Assembly: GCA_021396245.1 (NCBI GenBank)
Contig: WNYE01000176.1
Coordinates: forward strand, 1-19,595
Direction of reading: 5' to 3'
Length of the DNA stretch: 19,595 bases
Origin: Sporothrix humicola
Lineage: Eukaryota; Ascomycota; Sordariomycetes; Ophiostomatales; Ophiostomataceae
Below the pieces are notes generated by a model that searched no databases, had not been told where the DNA came from, and worked only from the letters and a program-made list of their open reading frames with translations. Shown piece by piece: positions 9,714 to 18,284 of the stretch. The position numbers and the translations under genes were made by a program. Numbering within the stretch: the first letter of the stretch is position 1; each line of letters begins with the position of its first letter.

Positions 9714-10374
9714 GGTGATTTGTGGGAGAAGAGAGGTTAACGAAGGTGAAGATGAAAATGTAAGTGGTCAATTTTTGAGAGGGAGAATCGGAGCTAGAAA
9801 TGCACATGCTGTAATGTCAAAGTAGGAATCGTAAATGAATTTAATATAAATTGTTGCGAAAGAAATTAAGGAGTTCAATTGGGAATAAAATTGATAAATA
9901 AAAGTAAGGAATAAAATTAATGAACAAAATCGAAGGGTAAAAGAAAAATACAAAATAAAGCCAAAGAAGAATAACAAAATAATGATGAGATTTAGGAATA
10001 GAATATTCTAACGGGACAACATCCGCATGTTCGGACCTGTACTTACGTATGTCATATTTCATAGCAAGGTACGCTCTCAACATCACAACCGCCGGAGTAA
10101 CTCTTTTCATGCTAGCATACCCTAGATTGTTTGGCCCGCTTTCTCCCTTTCCCCACACTAGACGGAATTCTTCCGGCGCCAACAGAGTGACTTGGAATCT
10201 AAAACATGTGATGTGACTTGTGAGGGATTAGCAAGCCACGGTAAAGGTCTCTTGTCATGGACGGTAGCATTGTGCGAATGGAGTTTTTGTTTTATTTTCT
10301 TCTATACCAAATTTATAACCATTATCAAACCGAAATATCGCCGCCTGAAAACAACCGAAATAGAAACACCGCCC
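9714..10374. promoter_or_regulatory. SDR upstream / P450 downstream intergenic region
   Basis: This 661-bp region contains an AT-rich part (about 9780-10010) full of A-rich AATAAA-like words, and a GC-richer part near 10080-10180. The latter holds CCGCCGG (10089-10095) and CGGAATTCTTCCG (10163-10175). No real gene is seen; the short frames have no recognisable content. Confidence 0.5.
10163..10175. promoter_or_regulatory. Candidate Zn2Cys6 site, CGGAA-N3-TTCCG
   Basis: The site reads CGGAATTCTTCCG, a CGG-N7-CCG with perfect 5-bp inverted arms, 450 bp upstream of the SDR ATG. The arms are identical to those of the site at 12427 in the P450/flavoprotein promoter. Confidence 0.5.
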
Positions 10375-12115
10375 TCAATTCAGCTTCTCCCGCACCAGTT
10401 TGGCCTCTTCCAATACGCCGGCCACCGTGGCCTCTTTCAGAATGAGATTTTCGTAGTCCTTGCCTCGGATGGTGACCTGCACAGGGAACGGCTCATCTGT
10501 CGCTTCGAGGTTCAGAACTTTGGGGTGATAGAAGCCGGCCTGAAAGGTTAGTCAGTGTCATGGTAGAAATGGGAAATAAGCAAGGCATAGCCGACATCTA
10601 CATACCGGTTTAAAGTCGACAGACTGCGCCAGACGCGAAATATTCAAAAACAGACTGCGCTGAGCCAGCCGATAGCCGACACAGATCCGCCGACCACCGC
10701 CAAACTGCCACAAGCCGTGCGCAATGTCCGTCTCGTGGCCGTCCATCCACCGCTCAGGGTCAAACTCGTCGGACCGCTCGCACTCATTGCACACGGGCAC
10801 CTCGTTGATGACGAAGCCTGTGCCTTCAGGGAAGACGTAGCCCTCAAACTCGATCTCCTTGGAGGAGGTGTGGTCGGGCGTCAAAATGAAGATGGGCCGC
10901 CAGCGCAGCACCTCTTTGGCCATGGCACAGATGTAGCGGAGATCCTCCATGTCGGAGAGCTGTGGCAGACGTGCGTCCGGGCCGACGCCACAGACGCGAT
11001 CAACTTCTGCTCGGGCCTTGCGGAATACGTCGGGGTGCTCCAGCGCCGCCATCACCATAATGTTGAGTGCCTCGCGCGTTGTGTCACTACCGGCCTCGAC
11101 CAGTTGCAGGGCCACGTACATGGCATCCTCGTCGTTGCCTGTGTACTTTGTGTCGGGATGCAGCAGTGCATCGCGCACAAACGACGGGCCGGCCGTGCCG
11201 TCCTCAATCTTCTTTTTCGCGGGGTCCCACCACGAGCGGTAGACGTTGTATTTCCAGTCACCAAGCGGCGTCCAGTACAGACGCCAGACCTGCAGCCATT
11301 TGGGCAGCCGTGCCAGGTCCGGGAACCAGTCCACGAGACTCGTGCCAATGCTGCCGACAAAGAACGTCACGCAGTTCTGCATGTCCTCGAGCTCCTTGGC
11401 CGACTTGACCAGCCGCTCGCCAAACGTAATGCGGTGCACCACGGAGTTGGCATAGCGGTAGTGGTGCCGGTACCAGCGTTGCGGCTGCAGCACGTATTCG
11501 GCCATCATCTGCGTGCTCTCCAGCTCCTGCCACTCGCCGTATTGCACCATGGCCGTCCCGTTCAGCAGGCTGTGCATCACGCGCCGTCGTTCTGACCAGG
11601 TCTCTTGCGGCAGGATCAGTGACCGCCGGTCGTGGCTGACAATGCCGCTGGACACGGGCATCGGCGACCGCGTGTTTGTGGCACTGCCGCGCTTGGCAAT
11701 GATTTCCGCGACGACACGGTTGCTGTTGAGGAACACCCAGGTTTTGGCGCCAAGATGCACCGTCGTCATTTCGCCGTACTTGGCCAGGTCGCGGAGCTGC
11801 TAGAAAGTGGATGTTAGATGCGAGAAAAGAGGGGAGATTGTAGGGAAATCTAGGTCGAAAACGCACATCATTGTGGAATGGATCATGCCGCGCGCTGCGA
11901 AGCATCAGTAGACTCCCGAAAATGGGGACACCTTTAGGTCCCGGCGGGAGTCGAGGCAGTAGGCCGGATTTCAGACGTCGTTTTCCGACCGGCTTGAAGT
12001 ATTCGGCAAAGGCAACGACAGACAGGACGATGGACACAGCGACAAGGCCCGTACAAGACAGGACATTGTGTGCTGCATAAAAGCTGCTTGCAGCGGCGTG
12101 AATGTCGGATATCAT
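10375..12115 (-). CDS. Cytochrome P450 monooxygenase
   Basis: Three exons, 12115-11867, 11799-10606 and 10539-10375, give 535 residues. Introns of 67 and 66 nt have CTAAC/CTGAC branch sites. Order of features: an N-terminal membrane anchor (about 15-38), a proline-rich hinge (LPPGPKGVPIFG, about 56-67), the I-helix oxygen-binding AGSDTT (319-324), EVLR of the K-helix (379-382), DPERW, and the heme loop FGGGRRICVG with ligand Cys456. All key P450 residues are present, so a functional ER-anchored class II enzyme is expected, dependent on a CPR encoded elsewhere. The type resembles fungal secondary-metabolism P450s; the substrate is unknown. The first intron ends in a tandem TAGCAG acceptor, so one Gln (84) may be included or omitted. 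It is divergent from the flavoprotein gene. Confidence 0.94.
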
Positions 12116-12426
12116 TTTGTCGTAGGTGGTGATGTTTCGATGGCGTGAAAAGTCAAGCTTGGCTCATAACGAGAACAGGCAGGGACAGCTTTAAAACGAA
12201 CCATGACAAGCTTGTTGATTTTATTGTGAGAGATTTGACTGGCCGACCGCGTCAGAGGAATCGACACAAACAAAAATCAAAGATACAATTTTTGCCACGT
12301 GTGTATCGTCATTTTGCATAATTATTCCCCCGGTTTTCCTTATCGAAAGTTGTCCCGAAAAAAACAGCCAGCATCAAAAGTCCCTCCGTCGGCGTATCTT
12401 TGGCTGCACCTGGCTCTGCGCGTCGT

Positions 12427-12439
12427 CGGAATCGTTCCG
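12427..12439. promoter_or_regulatory. Candidate Zn2Cys6 site, CGGAA-N3-TTCCG
   Basis: CGGAATCGTTCCG differs from the site at 10163 only in two bases of the central spacer. It lies 312 bp from the P450 ATG and 472 bp from the flavoprotein ATG. Confidence 0.5.
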
Positions 12440-12578
12440 GAAGTCTTGGTGAATGTGGGGCCGGGAGCTTGCCGGAGGATTTTAGGATCTTACACTATCC
12501 GGAGAAAGAACAGGGGGCGGATATTGGGTCGGCCGTCCATATTGGAGATGGGCCCTTGCAGATCTTCAAGTGCTTCCT

Positions 12579-12591
12579 CGGCTCCAGGCCG
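12579..12591. promoter_or_regulatory. Second CGG-N7-CCG in the P450/flavoprotein promoter
   Basis: CGGCTCCAGGCCG has the same triplets and spacing as the other candidates but without the AA/TT extension. It is 320 bp upstream of the flavoprotein ATG. Confidence 0.35.
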
Positions 12592-12910
12592 CCCGTCGAC
12601 CTCCCCGCAATGCTTGACCAGCGAGGCCATTCTTAAGTCATCCTTGAACCATTGTCGTGCAACATTGCCACGGCATCACTGTCTTTGAGCCCCATCCATC
12701 GTCGATCTATCTATGGAGCTTCAAATTTCAAAAGTGCCTCTGCGTCTTGCCTCGGTCACTCAAATCTTCTTCCAACATACCTTTATATCTCCTTTGGTTG
12801 AAGTTTCCTCCCATCATTATCTGCTCTACAACCGTTTCATCCTTGCACCTACACAGTGACTTTGATCACCTCTCCCACCCTCTCCCATCTACTTTTCCCT
12901 CTCCCCCACA

Positions 12911-14590
12911 ATGACTGAAAAAGTCTCCTGCACGTACAGCCAGTTTGGCTGCATTGGCGCCGGCTTCTCGGGCATCGGCCTGGGCGCCACGCTCAAGCGG
13001 TGGTACGGCATCACAGACATCCGCATCTTTGAGCGCCACAGCGACCTCGGCGGCACCTGGTTCGTCAGCAAGTATCCCGGCTGCGCGTGCGACGTGCCCA
13101 GTGCCCTCTACAGCTTCTCGTTTGAGCAGAACCCAGCTTGGACCAAGACGCTGCCGCCCAATGACGAGCTGTGGCGGTACTTGCGACGCGTGGCCGAGAA
13201 GTACGACCTGCCCAAGAAGATGATGTTTGGCGTGACGGTCGAAGCGTGCCACTGGATTCCCGAGACGCGGCGGTGGCGCATGACCATCCGTCACAACAAA
13301 TCGGACCACGTCTTCTACCACGAGTGCCAGTTCATGTTTGCCGGCTCGGGGCAGCTCGTGCAGCCGCGGCCCATCGACGTGCCTGGCGCCGAGACGTTCA
13401 AGGGTCCCATTTTCCATTCGTCGCAGTGGCAGCATGATTTGTCCCTCAAGGACAAGAACGTCATTCTCATTGGCAACGGCTGCACCGCCGCGCAGATTGT
13501 ACCGGCCATCGTTGACGATACGAAGCATCTCACCCAGATCGTGCGGTCGCGCCACTGGATCCTGCCAGGTATCGACACGAGCGGAAATGGAGCAAGACTC
13601 AAAGCCGCAAAAGCAGTCCTGCCACCAAGCGTCATCCGGTGTCTTGTGTTTTGCATGGCCGAGCTCGAGCTTCTGGGCTTTCCCATGACCAAATTTGCAG
13701 CTGCGTGGCGGCGTCGACGGCGTCAACAGGCCGAGGCGTACATGCGCAAGGCGTCGCCTGAAAAGTACCACAGCATCCTGATCCCCGACTTTGAGGTCGG
13801 CTGCAAGCGCCGCATCTTCGACACGGGCTATCTGGAGAGCCTGCACTCCGAGAACCTGACCCTGACCAATGAAAAGGCGCTGGAGATCGTGCCCGACGGC
13901 ATCCGCACGGCTGCCGGCGTCATCCCGGCCGACGTTATTGCCCTGGCCAATGGTTATATTACAAACACGTTCTTGACCAACATTGACGTCGTTGGCGCCA
14001 ACGGTACCACACTCGAGCAGCATTGGAAGCAGTTTGGCGGCGCCGAGGCCTACAACTGCTCGGCCATGAGCGGCTTCCCCAACTTCTTTATCCTGCTCGG
14101 GCCCAATGCCGCCACCGGCCACACGTCCGCCATCATGGCCGCCGAGAACTCCATCAACTTTGCACTGCGTGTCATCAAGCCGGTGCTCGATGGCAAGTGT
14201 GCGCAGGTCGACCTCAAGCCTGAGGCCGAGGCCGCGTACAGTGAGGACCTGCAGTCGGCCTTGTCCAAGACGGTCTGGAACTCGGGCTGCCAGAGCTGGT
14301 ACGTGCAGGGCAGCGACGACCAAGAGAAGCAGGGCACATCCAAGACGTGGAACGCCATGAGCTACCCCTACTCGCAGGCCCACTACTGGTACCGCAGCCT
14401 CTTCCCCACATGGTCTGACTGGCAATACTCGGGCCCGCGGACACCTAAGCGGAAATCCGTGCTTCAGGTCCTAGTCAGGTTGTTGCTGATTGGCGTGGCT
14501 ATATCAACTGTAACTGCGGTCTACTTTAAGGTTTCGGGGGGCACGGACATCCGTTATTATTTGAACCTCGTCAAAGAGCGTCTCATGTGA
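12911..14590 (+). CDS. FAD-dependent Baeyer-Villiger-type monooxygenase
   Basis: A single exon encodes 559 residues. The start at 12911 (CCCACAATGAC) follows a pyrimidine-rich leader. Motifs in order: FAD loop GAGFSG (16-21), GGTW (47-50), the YPGCACDVPSALYSFSFE block (55-72), a Baeyer-Villiger fingerprint F163-K-G165-P-I-F-H169-S-S-Q-W173, and the NADP loop GNGCTAAQ (188-195). The residue after the fingerprint Trp is Gln rather than the common Pro/Asp. A basic KRK followed by a hydrophobic stretch (about 517-539) near the C-terminus suggests a tail anchor with a short 20-residue end. The likely reaction is NADPH- and O2-dependent conversion of a ketone to an ester or lactone; a plain hydroxylase or N-oxide former remains possible. 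It shares a divergent promoter with the P450. Confidence 0.93.
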   Translation: MTEKVSCTYSQFGCIGAGFSGIGLGATLKRWYGITDIRIFERHSDLGGTWFVSKYPGCACDVPSALYSFSFEQNPAWTKTLPPNDELWRYLRRVAEKYDLPKKMMFGVTVEACHWIPETRRWRMTIRHNKSDHVFYHECQFMFAGSGQLVQPRPIDVPGAETFKGPIFHSSQWQHDLSLKDKNVILIGNGCTAAQIVPAIVDDTKHLTQIVRSRHWILPGIDTSGNGARLKAAKAVLPPSVIRCLVFCMAELELLGFPMTKFAAAWRRRRRQQAEAYMRKASPEKYHSILIPDFEVGCKRRIFDTGYLESLHSENLTLTNEKALEIVPDGIRTAAGVIPADVIALANGYITNTFLTNIDVVGANGTTLEQHWKQFGGAEAYNCSAMSGFPNFFILLGPNAATGHTSAIMAAENSINFALRVIKPVLDGKCAQVDLKPEAEAAYSEDLQSALSKTVWNSGCQSWYVQGSDDQEKQGTSKTWNAMSYPYSQAHYWYRSLFPTWSDWQYSGPRTPKRKSVLQVLVRLLLIGVAISTVTAVYFKVSGGTDIRYYLNLVKERLM

Positions 14591-15955
14591 TTGTATTGGA
14601 TATTTGTTTCTTCAGTCGAAAACCATATCTCGATCAAGATAATTTAAACTGTTTCTTTTGAACTTAATGTATAACGTTATTGTATTAACATAAGACAGAT
14701 CACAATAAAAAGAAAAGCATGAATTAAAATCAAACAAGACAAAGAAAGCAATGGTATACCTAAGCAAACGTAGACATATCTCAATGCGTGGCCCAAATAG
14801 TTTTGGCACCAAACGTGTTATAGAAAACCGGAACTATTAATATTCCAGGCGAGGTATAGTTTAAAGTTTATGGGCAGTTAGAGTGTTTTGACGTTAATAA
14901 TATTGATCATCCACGTCATTTGCACGCAGCTACCATAGGCCTAGGTTAATTGTCGGTGGATTTTAACCTTCACCTCACGGGCGCCTCCGCACATCACCAA
15001 AGTAACAATAAATTCAAAGTCTTCGTCCCGAGCCAGACCACCAGAGACTTAAGTACCCGGCCAACGTTATCTTTTTGTCATGTCCTATAATGTGATGTCG
15101 ATACTACGATGCCATATCGGTCGGCTAAAACTTAAACATCTGGGTCGTCAGTAAAGAAACCACTCCGAAACTCCACATATCAAGACCGCATTTCAAGACC
15201 GCATTGCAAGCCAAAAGAAGTTTGCCTGTAGAGAGAGGGTGGTTGCGGTGGCCGATTTCTATTTGTGTTAGTCGGGATGGGCCGTAGCGGAGCGGCCCGA
15301 CTAAAAGCGAACACGACACACTGATTCCACAATCGGAAGGTTCGACCAACAAGCATACAACTACACACTTTGGCCTGGAAAGTGGAGTTGATTTCGTTGC
15401 CAAAATGCTGGCGTGCCTGGTATCGGGGCGTGGGCGCAGTGTCGCACACTGGGCTCACCCTGGCGCACAGTAGACGGAATTGCATACACATTCACTCTTT
15501 TCCCAATTCCCACAACGGCCCGCGAGTAGCAAAGAAAAAGTAACTCTGTGGCAAGAGTCCACATGGTTGATATTCTGGGGAATGCCGATTTATTCGGATA
15601 GGGTGCAGATACTAAAGATGGTGTCGCGCTTGTCGCTGCCTGACATGACAAAGAGACTGTCGATTGGAGGCCAACGGTTCCGACAGACGTTTCAAATGAT
15701 TCTCAGATTCGAGTGCCCGTCCTGGCTAGCGCGAATGGAATTCCGAGATAGGAAATCCGTCTTCAAGGTCTTTGCGGGGTATTTCTGACCCATGAGATCT
15801 TCCGTCTTCCGTTTCACAAGACAGGCTTATCCAATAGGTACTACGGAGTAGAGTCATATGCACTCCGCACTTTACTCCTCCGTCTGCTGACCTCACCACC
15901 TTTCCATGCCCTTTGATTCCCAGTTTCTTCACAACCACACTCCACTGCCGATATC
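14591..15955. other. Intergenic gap; no gene recognised
   Basis: In 1.37 kb no frame shows a domain or intron structure. The first part (14600-14900) is AT-rich. A perfect 13-bp tandem duplication (TCAAGACCGCATT) sits at 15180-15205. The last 165 bp are pyrimidine-rich with a CCAAT word (about 15829-15833) and look like the esterase promoter. No CGG-N7-CCG was found here. Confidence 0.5.
15180..15205. repeat. 13-bp tandem duplication
   Basis: TCAAGACCGCATT occurs twice, back to back and identical, in the gap upstream of the esterase. It looks like a recent replication-slippage duplication. Confidence 0.85.
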
Positions 15956-16708
15956 ATGAGAGCCAAGACGCCTGCTTTTTTTCTCGCAGGAGACTCGACT
16001 ACCGCACGCCAGAGTGTGGACGGCGGAGGGTGGGGAGATGGTTTTCTCGACATTGCACGCCAACACGGTGCAGTAGGCGAGAACTTTGGAGCGAACGGCG
16101 CCACAACCGTCTCGTTTGTCTTTTACGGCATTTGGGACCGGGTTCTGGCTGCTGTCCGGGAACATTGCGAAAAATACAACGCCATTGTCACGATCCAGTT
16201 CGGGCACAATGACCAACGGCCATCGGCCAACATATCCCCGGGCCAGTTCGTTGCCAACCTCCGGCGTCTTGTTGGCGAAGTCCGCGAGGCGGGTGGCACA
16301 CCGGTGCTTGTGTCGTCCCTGTCACGGCGGAATTGGGGTAGTGATGGGCGAATTGAACGAGACCTTCTCGATGTGGTTGTCGGCACCAAACTTGCAGCAC
16401 GACAGGCACAATGCCACTTTGTCGACCTGAACGCGGCATCGACGGCCTACTGCGAATCCATCGGGTCAGACAATGCGCATTCATATGATCTCGTTGCAGG
16501 TGACTTTACGCATCTGAATGGCCAGGGCAGTGTTGTTTTTGGGGCCCTTATGGCACAGCTTTTACACTGGACATTTCCGGATCTTGGAGACTACATTCAT
16601 CCAGACGTGAAACTGGCGCATGCAATCAACGAGGGCGTCTACTTCTGGCCTGGCGGTAACTCCGCTAAGAGACTGCGAGGTACTGACAATGTTACAGAGA
16701 GTGCATGA
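15956..16708 (+). CDS. SGNH/GDSL hydrolase, rhamnogalacturonan acetylesterase-like
   Basis: A single exon encodes 250 residues. Block I is FFLAGDSTTA with nucleophile Ser14. Block II is around GANGATT (45-51). Block III is FGHND (82-86) with oxyanion Asn85. Block V is D183-F-T-H186 followed by LNGQGS. All catalytic elements of the family are present and the length matches. There is no signal peptide, since the catalytic Ser is at residue 14, so it is probably intracellular rather than a secreted pectin esterase. It likely hydrolyses an acetyl or other ester on a small molecule. It lies 1.37 kb beyond the flavoprotein and could cleave an ester made by that enzyme, but its promoter lacks the shared motif, so its link to the cluster is uncertain. 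Confidence 0.9.
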   Translation: MRAKTPAFFLAGDSTTARQSVDGGGWGDGFLDIARQHGAVGENFGANGATTVSFVFYGIWDRVLAAVREHCEKYNAIVTIQFGHNDQRPSANISPGQFVANLRRLVGEVREAGGTPVLVSSLSRRNWGSDGRIERDLLDVVVGTKLAARQAQCHFVDLNAASTAYCESIGSDNAHSYDLVAGDFTHLNGQGSVVFGALMAQLLHWTFPDLGDYIHPDVKLAHAINEGVYFWPGGNSAKRLRGTDNVTESA

Positions 16709-16716
16709 GTTGGTGG

Positions 16717-16748
16717 TGGTAGAAATGGGGCGTGGTAGAAATGGGGCG
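16717..16748. repeat. 16-bp tandem duplication in the esterase 3' flank
   Basis: TGGTAGAAATGGGGCG is present twice without a spacer, eight bases after the esterase stop codon. It is flanked by further GGTGGT/GGTAGA words, so the area is a small degenerate minisatellite. Confidence 0.85.
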
Positions 16749-16782
16749 CGGTGGTAGAGACGACGATAATGACATTATTTTA

Positions 16783-17530
16783 TCAATATTGATAACGGGA
16801 AACAATATAGTGTACACTATGAATTGTAACATTCTTGACATCGGTGGGGTCCGACATGCAAGGACCGAAAACGGTGTCAATGATAGAGACTAGGTTCTGG
16901 GCGTTGTGGGCATGCCCAACCGCCTGGGAGCGGAGACGGGTGGATGAGATCTCGGCAAGAACACGTAGGCAACAGGACCAACCCACAACTCGTACACAGT
17001 GTACCGCAGCAAGGAAATGGCTGATTCAGCATAGCCCTGGGCAGTAAAATGGGGAACAATGACGATAAAACCAATTATGAACATGCAAATGGCCATGCCT
17101 GCCAGGCCCCACGGAGTATGGGCACGGCGTCCCACGCGACTCGTGAGCGAAAACGAGATTAGAGTGCAGGTGACGTGAACACCACCTTGACCAACACTCA
17201 TATGAAAAGTCTCAACAGTGCGAAGGCCGGCCTGCTCGGAGAAGTGAGTGGCATAGCCCGTGATGGCAAAGCTTCCCCGATGCTGGATGCTCCAAATTAT
17301 GCAAGCAATCTCGGTACGGCGGAAGTTGATGCCGACAAAGCAGTCCTTGAAGCTGGTGCTAACACATATGGCCCGCTCGAGGTTGTTGGTGTGCACTATG
17401 AGCGAGACGGACTGGCGGACAGTGGCGGCGTTGGGAATGTCTGCCTTGAATTCGAAGCCTAAGTCGGCAGTGGCGTCAAACAATGCGTCGATTCAGCGGT
17501 GCAAGCTGCTTGCCTTGTAGAAGCTCTCTG
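16783..17530 (-). pseudogene. Alpha-glucoside/hexose-type MFS transporter remnant (frameshifted, truncated)
   Basis: The minus-strand frame at 17483-16890 reads like the middle of a fungal alpha-glucoside permease: VSLIVHTNNLERAI, SFKDCFVGINFRRTEIACII, YATHFSEQAGL, SVGQGGVHVTCTL, SRVGRRAHTPWGLAGM and YELWVGPVAYVF. At about 16955-16968 the register shifts. The match continues in another frame as LAEISSTRLRSQAVGHAHNAQNLVSI (split here: LAEISSTRLRSQAVG, then HAHNAQNLVSI). The N-terminal six helices and the last two helices of this roughly 530-residue family are missing, and no valid start exists. Conserved positions have drifted, for example DCFVG for DCFRG. Sugar-proton symport would have been the original role. 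The gene is dead by truncation and frameshift, unless the shift is a sequencing error. The truncated 5' side faces the AT-rich repeat region. Confidence 0.8.
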
Positions 17531-17689
17531 TCGTGCCGGTAATATGTCTCGTTCTTTTTGGGTCTGTCTCCATTTCGCAACGTTTTGGTAACAAATTTTC
17601 TTTCATCCATCTACTGACGCTCTTTCAGGGCTCATTTTACTTTGGCTTCACTGTTGTTGTCGTGTTGTACGTCTACTGTATCTAAAAAT

Positions 17690-17873
17690 TGTTATCTAAG
17701 CTAGAGATATATTAGCCGTATTGAGACGCGGTAGACCGTTGCCATCGATAGATGGAACAGGTTACAACTTTATAACACATTGATGCCCGATATAATCTTG
17801 CCCTTAATATGCTCGGACAAGAAGTTGGACGACAAATGAAAGGCGTAAGTAAACAAGTCTATATTACCCAACA
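17690..17873. mobile_element. Weak solo-LTR-like segment
   Basis: The segment begins TGTTATCTAAGC and ends TATTACCCAACA, giving the TGTT...AACA termini often seen in LTRs, over 184 bp. The flanking pentamers (AAAAT and TCGAA) are not a target-site duplication. No primer-binding site or internal coding region is recognised. It may mark the insertion that cut the transporter remnant, but the terminal match is only four bases. Confidence 0.2.
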
Positions 17874-17946
17874 ATCGAACAACAGTAAATTATTAAAGGT
17901 ACAAAACATAGCATCTCTAAGTATAACTTAACAATTATTGAGAGTA

Positions 17947-18060
17947 CTTTTCGGCGAAAAGATACGACTAAAGTAGTTATAAGTTAAGGATTTTAATGTC
18001 CTTTCGGCGAAAAGATTTTAACGACTAATTAAAAACGTTTAGTGTGTTTTCGGCGATTGA
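17947..18060. repeat. Three CTTTTCGGCGAAAAG-like palindromes
   Basis: CTTTTCGGCGAAAAG (17947-17961) has perfect 7-bp inverted arms around one base. A second copy (18000-18014) differs at one base, and a half-degenerate third lies at 18046-18060. Spacing is about 53 and 46 bp. They stand out as GC-containing words in AT-rich DNA. Confidence 0.65.
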
Positions 18061-18284
18061 ATAAATTAGTGTAAAAAATAAAATTATTAAAATTTTAATT
18101 TATATTAAAATAAAATATAAATACTTTTTAAATTTATTACGATTAATTTTTTTTAAATTGTTTATAACGATGTAAAAATTTATTTTTTTAATCGTTATTA
18201 ACGACGTAAAGTTTTTATTAATTTTCGTTTATTTATTTATATTTATAACTTTTATTTTTTTTTAATACTCGTAAATGTTATATA

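Larger units (their letters stand above)
12116..12910. promoter_or_regulatory. Divergent promoter: P450 (-) / flavin monooxygenase (+)
   Basis: This 795-bp intergenic region has two CGG-N7-CCG motifs (12427-12439 and 12579-12591) and one CCGTCGG (12386-12392). The stretch before the flavoprotein ATG (about 12720-12910) is rich in pyrimidines and CTCCC/TCCC words, typical of fungal 5' leaders. A 129-codon plus-strand frame at 12299-12688 spans the motifs and looks non-coding. Confidence 0.55.

Noticed and set aside
10717..11595. 292-codon plus-strand open frame
   Set aside because: Antisense shadow of P450 exon 2, which has all P450 motifs in the minus frame.
12299..12688. 129-codon frame in the P450/flavoprotein promoter
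   Set aside because: No domain and atypical composition; it overlaps candidate operator sites in a divergent promoter.
12866..14425. 519-codon minus-strand open frame
   Set aside because: It is antisense to the flavoprotein gene, with low-complexity composition (many V, G, A, R, L) and no domain; it arises from the GC-rich third-codon pattern of the real gene.
15336..15346. GGTTCGACC, tRNA T-loop-like word
   Set aside because: The flanking bases do not form a T stem, and no acceptor or anticodon arms fit upstream.
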